Origin: Aquimarina macrocephali JAMB N27 | GTDB lineage: Bacteria; Bacteroidota; Bacteroidia; Flavobacteriales; Flavobacteriaceae | Direction of reading: 5' to 3' | Length of the DNA stretch: 64,000 nucleotides | NCBI RefSeq assembly: GCF_000520995.1 | Contig: NZ_JACA01000034.1 | Location: 1 to 64,000 of the forward strand | Shown: in pieces, positions 15,237 through 24,634 of the stretch | How the letters are laid out: the number at the start of each line of letters is the position of its first letter | Numbering within the stretch: the first letter of the stretch is position 1 | Position numbers and translations under genes: made by a program | The notes under the pieces: model-generated | Database searches by the model: none | Told to the model about the DNA's origin: nothing | Seen by the model: only the letters and a program-made list of their open reading frames with translations

Positions 15237-16038
15237 ACATATAAGTATATTAGGTTGCGGATGGTTAGGATTACCATTGGCAATAGATCGAATTGCCAAC
15301 GGAGATACGGTAAAAGGGTCTACCACTACAGAAAGTAAAATCGAGAAGCTAAAAGCAGAAAGTATTATACCTCACCTTTTTACACTTGGAAAGTCTTCAG
15401 AAAAAGAATATATAGATTTTCTTTTAGGAAGCGAAATTGTCATTATCAATTTTCCTCCTAAAAGAATCTCTAATATTATAGAAATATACCAAGATCAAAT
15501 AAAAAGTATACTTCCCTTTATTTCTGAAACTCAAAAAATAATCTTTATCAGCTCTACTTCGGTATATCAAAATACTAATGGAGAGGTAACCGAAACATTG
15601 AATATTGCGCCAGAAAAAGAATCAGGAAAAGCAGTTGCCGCTGTAGAGCGACTATTGCAAGAACAATTTGAAAATAGAGTGAGCATTATTCGACTATCTG
15701 GTCTTATTGGTGATGATCGATTACCAGGTCGATTTCTTGCTAATAAAAAAGAAGTGCAAAATGGAGATGTTCCTATTAATGTAATCCATAGAGAAGATTG
15801 TATTGGGTTAATTAATGCGGTTATCGAAAAAGAAGCTTGGGGAGAAATTATAAATGGTTGCGCAGATCAACATCCTATACGAAAAGAATACTATACACTT
15901 GCTGCACAAAAAATAGGACTTACCCCTCCTACTTTTATCAAACAAGAAAAGCAAGCATATAAGATTATCTCTAATGTCAAAAGTAAAACACTTTTAGGGT
16001 ATTCTTATATCCATCCTGATCCTTTAAAATTAATATGA
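15223..16038 (+). CDS. NAD(P)-binding epimerase-like protein in cobalamin operon
   Basis: This 271-aa protein begins with a GTG codon overlapping the upstream gene by 14 nt. The N-terminal Rossmann motif ISILGCGWLGLPLAIDRIA resembles YeeZ-like NAD(P)-binding proteins. The SDR-like FISSTSVYQNTNGEV follows, and then RLSGLIGDDRLPGRF. It is an atypical extended SDR; no substrate can be assigned. It sits between the riboswitch-controlled ferredoxin-like gene and cobA, so it may serve a redox step in tetrapyrrole or cobalamin synthesis. That is inference from position only. Confidence 0.8.
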   Translation: MKKSKHISILGCGWLGLPLAIDRIANGDTVKGSTTTESKIEKLKAESIIPHLFTLGKSSEKEYIDFLLGSEIVIINFPPKRISNIIEIYQDQIKSILPFISETQKIIFISSTSVYQNTNGEVTETLNIAPEKESGKAVAAVERLLQEQFENRVSIIRLSGLIGDDRLPGRFLANKKEVQNGDVPINVIHREDCIGLINAVIEKEAWGEIINGCADQHPIRKEYYTLAAQKIGLTPPTFIKQEKQAYKIISNVKSKTLLGYSYIHPDPLKLI

Positions 16039-16079
16039 AACAAGCATTAAATGATTCCTAAAAATTTAAACGTTTAAAA

Positions 16080-16802
16080 ATGAATGTTGTAGCCATAGTA
16101 GGTGCTGGTCCGGGAGATCCAGAATTATTAACCGTAAAAGCATCTCGCCTTATCAAAGAAGCAGATGTGATTCTTCATGACAATCTCGTTTCAGATACTA
16201 TTTTAGCGATCAATACTATTGGAGAAAAAGTATATGTAGGACGTAAATTTGGAGATACTTCTGATCAAATAGAACGCCAACAAAAGATCAATGAATTACT
16301 CTATACTCATTATGAGAAAGGTAAAAAAGTAGTTCGTCTTAAATCTGGTGATCCTTATGTCTACGGAAGAGCAGCTGAGGAAGCACGATATCTAACAGAA
16401 AAAAATGTTCCTTTTGAGGTGATTCCGGGTATTTCTGCAGCACTGGCAGCCGCAAATATTTTTAATATTCCAATTACCGAAAGAAATAAATCCAATGCCA
16501 TGCTGATATGCACGGCACATACAGCTGATTATTCTTTTGAGCAACTCACTGGGATTGCGCATATGCTTAAAGCTGGAAATACCATCTCAATATATATGGG
16601 ACTTAAAAGCCTGCATAGGATTATTCCTAAGCTTTTAGAAGTTTGTGAAGATGATACTATCCCTGTTAATGCAGCCTCTAATGTATCAAGATTAAATCAG
16701 GAAATTATAACAGGCACGCTAGGTAGTATACAAGAACAGATCAAAAACAGTACATTGCAAATGCCTGTGGTGTTACTTATTGGAGCTAATCCAATTCGGT
16801 AA
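16080..16802 (+). CDS. cobA: uroporphyrinogen-III C-methyltransferase
   Basis: This 240-aa SAM-dependent enzyme makes precorrin-2 from uroporphyrinogen III. It has VAIVGAGPGDPELLTVKA at the N-terminus, the VRLKSGDPYVYGRAAEEA loop and VIPGISAALAA, all hallmarks of the SUMT family. It has no siroheme-synthase (CysG) extension. It follows the NAD(P)-binding gene by 41 nt and precedes cbiX, so the riboswitch upstream probably controls it. The product could also feed siroheme synthesis. Confidence 0.93.
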   Translation: MNVVAIVGAGPGDPELLTVKASRLIKEADVILHDNLVSDTILAINTIGEKVYVGRKFGDTSDQIERQQKINELLYTHYEKGKKVVRLKSGDPYVYGRAAEEARYLTEKNVPFEVIPGISAALAAANIFNIPITERNKSNAMLICTAHTADYSFEQLTGIAHMLKAGNTISIYMGLKSLHRIIPKLLEVCEDDTIPVNAASNVSRLNQEIITGTLGSIQEQIKNSTLQMPVVLLIGANPIR

Positions 16803-16970
16803 ATTAATGTTTGGTATTCCTCTACAGACTGGAATCCATTTTTAACTATAGTCGATAATTCAATTTATAAATAAAAACAATGAAATGAGCCATAGCAATT
16901 GAGTTGATACCAACCGAGATGTTCAATGGCGAATTCCATCTGACAACTAAAAAATAATAAAAAAGAACAG

Positions 16971-17909
16971 ATGAAAGAAGGAATATTACTTTGTGGACAC
17001 GGAAGCCGTAGAGAAGCTGCCATCACTTCTTTTAAACGACTAGTAAGTATCCTAAAAGAACGTTATGAGAGTGACTATGAAGTAGATTATGGGTTTTTAG
17101 AATTTAACCATCCTACTTACGAAGCTGCTGTAGAGCGCATGTACCTAAACGGAATTCGAAAAATATATGCACTCCCGGTTATTTTATTTGCCGGGTCTCA
17201 TGCAAAAAATGATATCCCATATGAATTGAACACCATTCAAAGTTATCATGAGGATTTAACCATTGCTATGGGAAAGCATATTGGTGTCAATTCCTTTTTG
17301 CTGGATCTTGCAGTAAAGCGAATTGAAGAGACAGAGGCTACCCTATCTAAACTAGATCGAAAAGAAACCTGCCTGGTGGTTGTGGGTAGAGGGACAACTG
17401 ACCCCGATGCCAATAGTGATGTATGTAAGCTAACCAGTATGCTCTGGGAAGGAATGGGATTCGGATTTGCTACCACAGCATACAGCGGAACAGCCTATCC
17501 CAAAGTTGATGAATCGTTACAAATGATTGAAAAATTAGGATTTAAACGAACTATCGTTATTCCTTTTTTCTTTTTTACAGGAGTATTACTAGAACGTATT
17601 TATGGTCATGTCACCGATATGAATACATCTTCTACCCTAGAATATATCTATACAGACCCTTTTGGTACCGATGAATTATTGATGAAAGCATTTGACGAAC
17701 GCTTAGAAGAAGCTAAAACAGGTACTGCTCATATGAACTGCCAACTTTGTAAATATCGAAAGCAAGTAGTAGGGTTTGAACAGGATTATGGTAAAGAACA
17801 AGTAGGGCACCACCTCAACGTAAAAGGTATCCTTTTTGAAGAAGATGAGAAACCAGGTGAAGTAAAAAACTCATTAGGTAGCAAAATCAAGAAGGTATTG
17901 GGAATCTAG
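16971..17909 (+). CDS. cbiX: sirohydrochlorin cobaltochelatase CbiX
   Basis: This 312-aa protein is a long-form CbiX with two chelatase repeats. The first begins ILLCGHGSRREAA, and LPVILFAGSHAKNDIP carries the second His of the metal site. The second repeat contains VVVGRGTTDPDANSD and VIPFFFFTGVLLERI. A C-terminal part has NCQLCKYRKQVVGFE, conserved in this subgroup and perhaps metal-binding. It would insert Co2+ into sirohydrochlorin at the start of a cobalt-early route. Its presence together with CobN (33559-37305) is unusual. It is 168 nt after cobA; no promoter was recognised in that gap. Confidence 0.9.
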   Translation: MKEGILLCGHGSRREAAITSFKRLVSILKERYESDYEVDYGFLEFNHPTYEAAVERMYLNGIRKIYALPVILFAGSHAKNDIPYELNTIQSYHEDLTIAMGKHIGVNSFLLDLAVKRIEETEATLSKLDRKETCLVVVGRGTTDPDANSDVCKLTSMLWEGMGFGFATTAYSGTAYPKVDESLQMIEKLGFKRTIVIPFFFFTGVLLERIYGHVTDMNTSSTLEYIYTDPFGTDELLMKAFDERLEEAKTGTAHMNCQLCKYRKQVVGFEQDYGKEQVGHHLNVKGILFEEDEKPGEVKNSLGSKIKKVLGI

Positions 17910-18252
17910 ATCTTTGATAATTCATTCCTATAATTCTATTGAAAATAACACTCCAAACTTAGTACACATACAATACAAGCCCTATTTGATAACATTAATT
18001 CGCCACTACTTTACCTTATTTACTCTAGTATTGTTTTGAAATAAATCCATCACTTTTGTCTCTTCCTAGACCTTTCTTATCTAATTAGACACTAATTACC
18101 AGCGCTCTAAATAAAAACATTCTTCCCTTCTACATCTATCATTATATGTAATTATAGTGCTATGCATAGTATAAAAATATTTATAAAATATAATTTGTTA
18201 GTTAAGGCTAACTTTTTTAGTTTTATACAGCTAATAAATTATATATTTACAC
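17910..18252. other. 343-nt gap, nothing clear
   Basis: AT-rich sequence with only a weak stem GTTAG/CTAAC followed by TTTTTT near 18199-18222. This could be a weak terminator or part of a promoter region for the following small gene. No ORF or repeat was recognised. Confidence 0.4.
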
Positions 18253-18429
18253 ATGGACTACGTTATTGAACTATTGGAAATGAAGAAACGGCAGTTAAAC
18301 CGTGAAGTTATGAACCAAAATCTTCTGCAGAAAGATATTAGAAAAGGAATTTCAGAATTATCAAAAATCACAGAAATAACTAAGGCGATAAAGGTTTTAA
18401 AATCAAAAAGATACAAATACAAAAATTAA
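18253..18429 (+). CDS. small 58-aa protein upstream of sodB
   Basis: An ORF begins MDYVIELLEMKKRQLNREV and ends LKSKRYKYKN, 3 nt before the superoxide dismutase start. It is highly charged and lacks helix breakers in its first half, so it is probably a helical hairpin or coiled coil. No cysteines or membrane segment. I do not recognise a family. Tight spacing to sodB and a plausible composition support a real gene, but comparison with relatives would be needed to confirm it. Confidence 0.5.
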   Translation: MDYVIELLEMKKRQLNREVMNQNLLQKDIRKGISELSKITEITKAIKVLKSKRYKYKN

Positions 18430-18432
18430 AAC

Positions 18433-19029
18433 ATGAAGATCACACAACAATTACCAGACCTACCGTATGATAAAAAATCACTTGAACCCATAATTACAGA
18501 AGAAACTTTTGATTACCATTATGGAAAACATCATGCAGCTTATGTAAACAATTTAAATACATTGATAAAAGACACTCCATTAGTAGACGTCACGGTACAA
18601 GAAATAATCCAATACGGGTCTCAACATAATGACACTCTTCTTTTCAATAACGCTGCACAACACTGGAATCATAGTTTCTTCTGGCATTGTTTATCTCCAA
18701 ATGAAGGGAAAAAACCACACGGGGAGATCAAAAAACTTATCGAAAGAGATTTTGAAACATTCGAAAAATTTAAAGAACAATTTTCTACCAGTGCCATTAA
18801 ATTATTTGGTGCAGGCTGGACCTGGCTTGTACAAAACCAGGAAGGAAAATTAGAAATTCTATCCTTGAAAGATGCTCAAACACCTATAATTGAAAATAAA
18901 ACTCCTATCCTAACACTTGATGTCTGGGAACATGCATATTATATAGATTATCGTAATGCACGCCCAAAATTTGTAGAGAGTTTTTGGGAGATTGTAAACT
19001 GGAGTTTTGCTAATCAAAATCTAAAATAA
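18433..19029 (+). CDS. sodB: superoxide dismutase, Fe type
   Basis: This 198-aa protein is of the Fe/Mn superoxide dismutase family. Metal ligands are visible as His in DYHYGKHHAAYV, His in AQHWNHSFFW, and the Asp and His of LDVWEHAYYIDYRNARP. The active-site Gln in NNAAQHWNH and the GAGWTWLV segment are typical of the iron form. It has no signal peptide, so it acts in the cytosol converting superoxide to peroxide and oxygen. It lies between a small helical protein and a TPR-like gene 1 nt downstream. Confidence 0.95.
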   Translation: MKITQQLPDLPYDKKSLEPIITEETFDYHYGKHHAAYVNNLNTLIKDTPLVDVTVQEIIQYGSQHNDTLLFNNAAQHWNHSFFWHCLSPNEGKKPHGEIKKLIERDFETFEKFKEQFSTSAIKLFGAGWTWLVQNQEGKLEILSLKDAQTPIIENKTPILTLDVWEHAYYIDYRNARPKFVESFWEIVNWSFANQNLK

Positions 19030-19030
19030 G

Positions 19031-19480
19031 ATGAGCGAATTATGCACTAATCAAATTGAAAATTATTGGAAAGCCAAAATAACAACTTCTAACATTCTGT
19101 TTAATAAAGGTAAACTCGACGAAGCATTATTAGGATATAAAGACGCTCTATACCGAGCTGAAATACTAAATATAAATCAGTCAGATTGTATTCGGGATAA
19201 TATTCCATTTATACAGATATATATCATTTCTTGTAATAACATTGCTAATACCTATAAAGAATTGAAACAGTATGAAGAGGCTGAAAACACACTTAAAAGA
19301 GTCGTTTACTACCTTTTACACTTGTCTGGTAATGACGATTTAAACATAAATGAAATTAAAACAGAACTAAAAAGAGCTACCATTGCCTATATAAATTTTG
19401 TGAAGGAAAATGGAGGAGACAGAAAACAACAGGAACTATTATTTACCGTATTAAAAGAACAGTTAATAGAAAGTAATTAA
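19031..19480 (+). CDS. TPR-like hypothetical protein
   Basis: This 149-aa cytosolic protein starts 1 nt after the sodB stop, so the two are probably co-translated. It contains two or three TPR-like helical pairs, such as ILFNKGKLDEALLGYKDAL and CNNIANTYKELKQYEEAENT. Similar short TPR proteins follow Fe-SOD genes in some other bacteria, but I cannot assign a function. No catalytic motif is present. Confidence 0.75.
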   Translation: MSELCTNQIENYWKAKITTSNILFNKGKLDEALLGYKDALYRAEILNINQSDCIRDNIPFIQIYIISCNNIANTYKELKQYEEAENTLKRVVYYLLHLSGNDDLNINEIKTELKRATIAYINFVKENGGDRKQQELLFTVLKEQLIESN

Positions 19481-19493
19481 TACTACCAAAAAC

Positions 19494-19562
19494 GTGAGTT
19501 TGATATAATATCTGGATTCAATTACTATTTGTTAAAATCAATAGTTATTATATCAAACTCAC
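19494..19562. repeat. long perfect inverted repeat between convergent genes
   Basis: GTGAGTTTGATATAATA (19494-19510) and its exact complement (19546-19562) form a 17-bp perfect stem around a 35-nt loop. No T run follows. It lies between the convergent TPR gene and the minus-strand barrel gene, so it may act as a bidirectional mRNA end or be a small mobile repeat. Confidence 0.7.
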
Positions 19563-19624
19563 CTAAGTAAAATAGCAGTTTAACAATACTTAAAAACAGC
19601 TATTTTTGTTATGCCATTTATCTA

Positions 19625-20194
19625 TTAAAATCGATAACCAATACGCAAATGCAAATTTACAGCAGCTTCGCCTTTATCTTTTGAGAATCCGGCGTTTTTA
19701 GAAAAATAATGGATATATCCAACTCCTACTCCAGCTTCATAATTAAAATGCTTTCCTATATTTCTTCTAATTCCCCAGGTTGGAATTATAGATAGATCGG
19801 TTACTATTTTGGTATCTTCATCATTATCCAAAACAATTAGCAGATCAGAATGATGCAAACTAGTTTTTAAAGAAAAGAAATTACCGCTATTCCCATCTAT
19901 GCGTTTTGATTTACTTTCGCGTTTAGCTAAATTATAATACCAGCGAGGTTCTAGAGTAACTACAGTAGTTAATAAAAAACCTGTGTCTGAATAAAAATCA
20001 CTCTTCCCATTTCGGGCATCAAAACCTAACTCACTTCTCAGTGCTATTTGATTTGATAGTTTTAACTCATTATATATCCAGAATCCTGCAAATCCGGTTT
20101 GTATTCCAAATGTTGATTGCTCTACACTAGCATTTTGAGATTTCGCAAATAGAGTAAACGCACAAAAGCCCAAAGTGAATATGATTTTTTTCAT
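19625..20194 (-). CDS. outer-membrane beta-barrel protein
   Basis: This 189-aa protein has a clear signal peptide (MKKIIFTLGFCAFTLFAKS, cut near Ala-Lys-Ser-Gln) followed by alternating aromatic and polar strands. It ends in VNLHLRIGYRF, with a terminal Phe typical of outer-membrane barrels. The size fits an 8-strand porin-like barrel. The N-terminal FGIQTGFAGFWIYNELKLS is a common start for this group in Bacteroidota. Role unknown. It lies downstream of the AraC regulator 20299-21423 on the same strand, with 104 nt between. Confidence 0.85.
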   Translation of the reverse strand: MKKIIFTLGFCAFTLFAKSQNASVEQSTFGIQTGFAGFWIYNELKLSNQIALRSELGFDARNGKSDFYSDTGFLLTTVVTLEPRWYYNLAKRESKSKRIDGNSGNFFSLKTSLHHSDLLIVLDNDEDTKIVTDLSIIPTWGIRRNIGKHFNYEAGVGVGYIHYFSKNAGFSKDKGEAAVNLHLRIGYRF

Positions 20195-20298
20195 TGTATT
20201 ATAAGTTTATAAATTCAATAGCAAATCAATGAATTTATAAGCGCTTTGATTGACCGATAGATGCAGTGGTGCTCTTTTTCAAAAAAAAGACACTAATC

Positions 20299-21423
20299 TT
20301 ATAAAAATTGCTTTTTATAAACCGAAGGAGAGAGTCCTGTTTCTTTTTTAAAAATCCTATTAAAACTAGTTCTTGACTTAAAACCACACTCACATGCAAT
20401 CCCAAATAGACTATAATTGTCATACAAATCTGACTGCATTTTTTCTTTTACTACGTTAATTCGATACGTATTAATTAAATCATAGAAAGTAGTATTCATG
20501 TATTGATTTAACAACATAGAGAGTTTTTTATCTGTCGTAGAAATTTGATTCGCTAATTTCCCTAAAGTTAAATCTTCATCCAAATAGGGACGATTTGTTA
20601 CTAAAACGAATTCTAATTTGCTTTTTAATATTTCAAATTCTTCTTTCTTAAAACTCGGTAAAGTATTTTTTGACTTATTGGTAGTGAATTGATTTTTTTC
20701 TAATATATAATCTGGCAATAACACCTTAGATTGATTCACCCCATAATATCCCAAAAATGAAATTAGAACAACCATTGTTATTACAGAAATGAAGTCCACA
20801 TTCCAATCAAAATCACCATAAAATGATTCATAAATTTTGAGTATTACATCAATACTAATAATACACAGTGCCCCCTGTAGCATAATCCTTATCCAATTAA
20901 AATCATATCGTGTTAAGTTTGAATAGTTAGATTTCATCAATTTCCTATACTTTGATAATAATCGCAGTGAAATAATAAGGTATAATATCAAATATAAATC
21001 TCCAATTCTTATAAAAAAATATATAAAATCTGATAGTATATATGATAATCTATCTATACTAAACATCCCGTATAACAATGTTGGAACTGCAATAAAGACA
21101 GTATATAATACCGCCGGAATAAAATGTCGAACCGAATTCTTTACCAGATTTTCTTCTTTTAAGAATAGCGATTTTATATACAAAAGTAATAATGGACCTA
21201 CTACCAAAACAGTGATATCATTGGGAATAAAGCAGGTTCTAAACAACCAAAGAATATCATGTAACAGTGCATAAAAACATAGGATAACACATCCCAGGAA
21301 GACAAAAAATACAATTAATATTTTTTGCGACAATTGTTTCTTCTTTGACTTTATCAATAGCAATAACAGTATTGCTATAACAATAACACCACCAACTAAA
21401 ACAAAATCTATAAGAAGCTTCAT
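20299..21423 (-). CDS. membrane AraC-family transcriptional regulator (paralogue 1)
   Basis: This 374-aa protein has six or seven hydrophobic helices in residues 1-240 and an AraC DNA-binding domain at the C-terminus. The last part contains TLGKLANQISTTDKKLSMLL and FGIACECGFKSRTSFNRIFK, then KKETGLSPSVYKKQF. The N-terminal membrane module probably senses a lipid or small molecule. A second regulator of the same architecture lies at 22792-23859, with an epimerase gene between the two. Autoregulation of the neighbouring gene is likely but not shown. Confidence 0.88.
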   Translation of the reverse strand: MKLLIDFVLVGGVIVIAILLLLLIKSKKKQLSQKILIVFFVFLGCVILCFYALLHDILWLFRTCFIPNDITVLVVGPLLLLYIKSLFLKEENLVKNSVRHFIPAVLYTVFIAVPTLLYGMFSIDRLSYILSDFIYFFIRIGDLYLILYLIISLRLLSKYRKLMKSNYSNLTRYDFNWIRIMLQGALCIISIDVILKIYESFYGDFDWNVDFISVITMVVLISFLGYYGVNQSKVLLPDYILEKNQFTTNKSKNTLPSFKKEEFEILKSKLEFVLVTNRPYLDEDLTLGKLANQISTTDKKLSMLLNQYMNTTFYDLINTYRINVVKEKMQSDLYDNYSLFGIACECGFKSRTSFNRIFKKETGLSPSVYKKQFL

Positions 21424-21579
21424 TACTTATTTTTGAACAGTATTGGTTTTTAATTAAGACTGCTAAAAATAAAATAATGTTGCAATTTTTGGATATCCTT
21501 ATTCTTTATTTAAAGATCTACTACATATTCTATTCGGTTTGTATATTCTTAGGTTATCTTATCTATGCTTTCAGAAGGT

Positions 21580-22737
21580 TTATTTTGATCTGGACACCCA
21601 TTTTTTTATAATTTCTTTTTCTTTTCTAACGCTATAGTATTTTATTTGTTTTCCCTGTATTACTTCTCCAAATACAATATCATTTTTGGGATATCTACTT
21701 TTATATCCTTCTAATTGATCTGATGTCATTTCGACCATAGGACGATTTACTAACCCTGCACTAATAGCTTTTTGAACATTAAAATAATACGCCCCTACAG
21801 GTTTTGATCTCCATAAAGGCATTATTTTATAAGGAAGGATTCCATTTTTTATAAGAAAGTCTCCATCAACCCAATGCAATTTTTTAGGCATATCTGTAGC
21901 ATGAATGAGACTGGATACATAATCTTTAAAAGGAGTTGGATTAGAAGCGACATTGAATGCACCATATATCTTTGATTCTGAACAATGAACGATAAAGTTT
22001 GCCAAACTTTTTACATCTGTAACCTGCATGTGATGATTACGAACATTTGGCAATAGTATTTCTCCTCCTCTATAAAATCTAATCGGCCAGAAAGGCTCTG
22101 CATTTGGATCACCTGGGCGAGTAACTCTAAAACTTTTCATCCCATGAGATCTATATATCGTAAAATTATCCATCCGTTCTCTAATGGCTTCTTCAGCGAA
22201 TGTTTTTCTTATGGCATATCTAAAATCTTCGCCTATTGTTTTTGGGAATTTTGGCAGAGGGTTTAAGGGTTCTGATTCTTCAATAAACTTTTTGTCCCAT
22301 TTGTCATAAACAGATATAGTAGATATGTAGTGATAATGGCCAAATTGCCCTTTAAACTCTTCAAGGAAATCTGAAACAGCTTTTGGAGACTTTTGCCACG
22401 TATCTACAACAACATCCCAATAGGTTTCTTTATGTTTTTTATCAATATTTTTAAGTCCTTCCTTATTTTCTTTTTCCCGGTCACAAATGATAACGGGTAA
22501 ATATTTAAAAAGTTCGGGATTGGTTTTTCCTCTGTTTAATAATGTTACTTCATAGCCTGATGCCAAGAATGTTTCGACAATAGTAGGGCCCAAAAATCCT
22601 CTACCTCCAAGGATAAGTACTTTTTTATTGATATCACCAAACATTTTAAATCCCGAAGCAGCTATTGGGTTTAAAAAAGTAATGGTTGAAGCGATCCCCA
22701 AAGTTTTAATAAAATCTCTTTTATCCATGTAATTCAT
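21580..22737 (-). CDS. NAD-dependent epimerase/dehydratase family protein
   Basis: This 385-aa protein starts with a twin-arginine-like or secretion-like leader (MDKRDFIKTLGIASTITFLN), suggesting export. The Lys-Arg replaces Arg-Arg, so Tat use is uncertain. A Rossmann motif, KKVLILGGRGFLGPTIVE, follows. YHYISTISVYDKW has the SDR Ser and Tyr, without the usual Lys four residues later. It resembles the extended SDRs common in marine Bacteroidota. It lies between two membrane AraC regulators, 156 nt after one and 54 nt before the other. Start at 22737 or at Met4 (22728). Confidence 0.82.
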   Translation of the reverse strand: MNYMDKRDFIKTLGIASTITFLNPIAASGFKMFGDINKKVLILGGRGFLGPTIVETFLASGYEVTLLNRGKTNPELFKYLPVIICDREKENKEGLKNIDKKHKETYWDVVVDTWQKSPKAVSDFLEEFKGQFGHYHYISTISVYDKWDKKFIEESEPLNPLPKFPKTIGEDFRYAIRKTFAEEAIRERMDNFTIYRSHGMKSFRVTRPGDPNAEPFWPIRFYRGGEILLPNVRNHHMQVTDVKSLANFIVHCSESKIYGAFNVASNPTPFKDYVSSLIHATDMPKKLHWVDGDFLIKNGILPYKIMPLWRSKPVGAYYFNVQKAISAGLVNRPMVEMTSDQLEGYKSRYPKNDIVFGEVIQGKQIKYYSVRKEKEIIKKWVSRSK

Positions 22738-22791
22738 CTTATGTTAGAATACAAATATGGGGGCAAGTAAGAGAATAGCAGAACTTCTTAA

Positions 22792-23859
22792 TTAATCAGT
22801 ACTTATTTCTTTTTTGAATTGTCCTGGAGTTTTTCCTGTATGTTTTTTAAAATGATGAAAGAAAGCCGATTTAGAGTTAAACCCGCACTCATAGCCTATA
22901 CCTTCTAAAGTTAAATTTAATTCATCCCCCTCTTTTATTCTGTCTATAGCATACGCTACTCTTTTGGTATTGACTAAATCATAAAAAGTAGTATTCATTT
23001 CAGAATTTATGATTTGAGAAAGGTGATGCTTAGGAATGTTTACAGAATCTGATAAAGCAGCTAATGAAAAATCGGGATGTAGATATGCTTTATTTTCCTC
23101 GAAAAAACGATTAATAGAATCTATAAACATAATTATCTCATCGTTTTTGAGTGGACTATGTTTATACTTTTTTTTGTTAATTGCAGCATCAAAAGGTACT
23201 TCTGGGTGGTACACCATACCATATTTCAACCCATAAAACCCGATCACAGTTACGAGAATAACATACCGTAAAACATCCCAAACTTCAAAATACGCTACTC
23301 CCACCAAAAGTTCTATTGCTAATCTTATAAGACTAATTCCTATGCTTATAAGGAATAAAATTGCAATAATTCTAACCCAGGAGAGCTCAAGCATACTACT
23401 ATCAGCTTTATGGGTTTTAAAAAACTTATCTGTTTTATAATAGGAATATAGTATGTACAATGGATAAAAAGTTAGAGAAATCAATTTTGCAATTAGAATT
23501 ATTATTTCCCATAATAATTCTGATTCCTGCCTAATAAAAAAACTGAAAAAGGTAAAAATTACAAATGGCAAAAAATGTAAAAGATTGGCTTTAGTAATAT
23601 ATTGATTAAATAAGGATTTGGTATAAAACAGAAAAAAGGGACCGTGCAAAAAGCTAATTGTTGCTATTAATATCCCGGTTATACCGGTTAGGTATGAGCT
23701 TTTACCTATCCCTAATAATAAATGGATAGAAAACACTAAAAACCAAGTCAATAAAATTAGATCAGATGATTTTCTTTTCTTTTTCAATACAATGAGTATC
23801 GCAAATAAAATACTTTGAATAGATCCAATTCCTAAAATCACGACTAATGCATTAGACAT
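22792..23859 (-). CDS. membrane AraC-family transcriptional regulator (paralogue 2)
   Basis: This 355-aa protein has the same layout as its neighbour at 20299: several N-terminal membrane helices (about residues 1-230) and a C-terminal AraC domain. Characteristic parts are LAALSDSVNIPKHHLSQII and LEGIGYECGFNSKSAFFHHF, then KKHTGKTPGQFKK. It is upstream of the epimerase gene on the same strand and probably regulates it. The two regulators share family and direction, suggesting a local duplication followed by divergence. Confidence 0.88.
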   Translation of the reverse strand: MSNALVVILGIGSIQSILFAILIVLKKKRKSSDLILLTWFLVFSIHLLLGIGKSSYLTGITGILIATISFLHGPFFLFYTKSLFNQYITKANLLHFLPFVIFTFFSFFIRQESELLWEIIILIAKLISLTFYPLYILYSYYKTDKFFKTHKADSSMLELSWVRIIAILFLISIGISLIRLAIELLVGVAYFEVWDVLRYVILVTVIGFYGLKYGMVYHPEVPFDAAINKKKYKHSPLKNDEIIMFIDSINRFFEENKAYLHPDFSLAALSDSVNIPKHHLSQIINSEMNTTFYDLVNTKRVAYAIDRIKEGDELNLTLEGIGYECGFNSKSAFFHHFKKHTGKTPGQFKKEISTD

Positions 23860-24028
23860 TTTTATTATAGATTTTGGCCTAAGTTACTAGGTATTATTAA
23901 AAATTAGAGAAAGATAATATGATTTCACCTTTAATTTCAAGAAATTTTTAACTCTAATAACTTAGTACAACATTCCTTTATGTCTATTTTCAGAATTATA
24001 ATAGGTTTTTACACATCCTCATCAAGTT

Positions 24029-24634
24029 TTACTTTTTCTTGTTTGGGCCATATACATCGCATACCATATCCGAAAAAATCCCAAAGTAAGCTGATCTATC
24101 TAGTTCTTTCACAGATAAAACTCCTGAACGTTGTGAAATAACAAATTTTACTTTTTCCATGGTACAGCGTGGTTCAATGACAAATTTGACCCAACCACTT
24201 ACTTCAAAATCTTTTTGCGAGCCAATGGTGAGTTTCTGGGTGTAGGTGGTATTACGTTTTACAAAGTTTACCTGTCTGTCACTAAAAGGGTCATAACTTT
24301 CTAACGCCTTTGGGAATTCTACAATAGAGTCTTTCATAGCAAGATTCTTAGTTTCACTTAATGAAAGAGCAAAACGACCCATGAAATTACCATTGGAGTG
24401 CGGAGATACAAAAAAGGACTTATCATATAGATCAATCGAAACAATGAGGCTGTACTCATCCTTATCTATGGTATCGATTTTTAACGCTAACGAATAAGGA
24501 TCATCCATTTTGCTAACAGTTGCTGTTTTGAGCGGATCAATTTGGAAAGTCTCTTTCTCTATATTTCCTTCCTGATTGTTTTTAGTACAACCTGCACTTA
24601 ATAGTACTATAAATACGATTATAAATTTGTTCAT
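24029..24634 (-). CDS. hypothetical lipoprotein
   Basis: This 201-aa protein has a lipoprotein signal with lipobox LSAGC (Cys16). After it comes a beta-rich domain with few Cys, ending in CTMEKVKFVISQRSGVLSV and a C-terminal DMVCDVYGPNKKK. I do not recognise the family. It is divergent from the membrane-anchored winged-helix regulator at 24816, sharing a 181-nt upstream region. A regulatory link between the two is likely; the periplasmic domain of the regulator could sense this lipoprotein or its substrate. This is inference. Confidence 0.8.
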   Translation of the reverse strand: MNKFIIVFIVLLSAGCTKNNQEGNIEKETFQIDPLKTATVSKMDDPYSLALKIDTIDKDEYSLIVSIDLYDKSFFVSPHSNGNFMGRFALSLSETKNLAMKDSIVEFPKALESYDPFSDRQVNFVKRNTTYTQKLTIGSQKDFEVSGWVKFVIEPRCTMEKVKFVISQRSGVLSVKELDRSAYFGIFSDMVCDVYGPNKKK

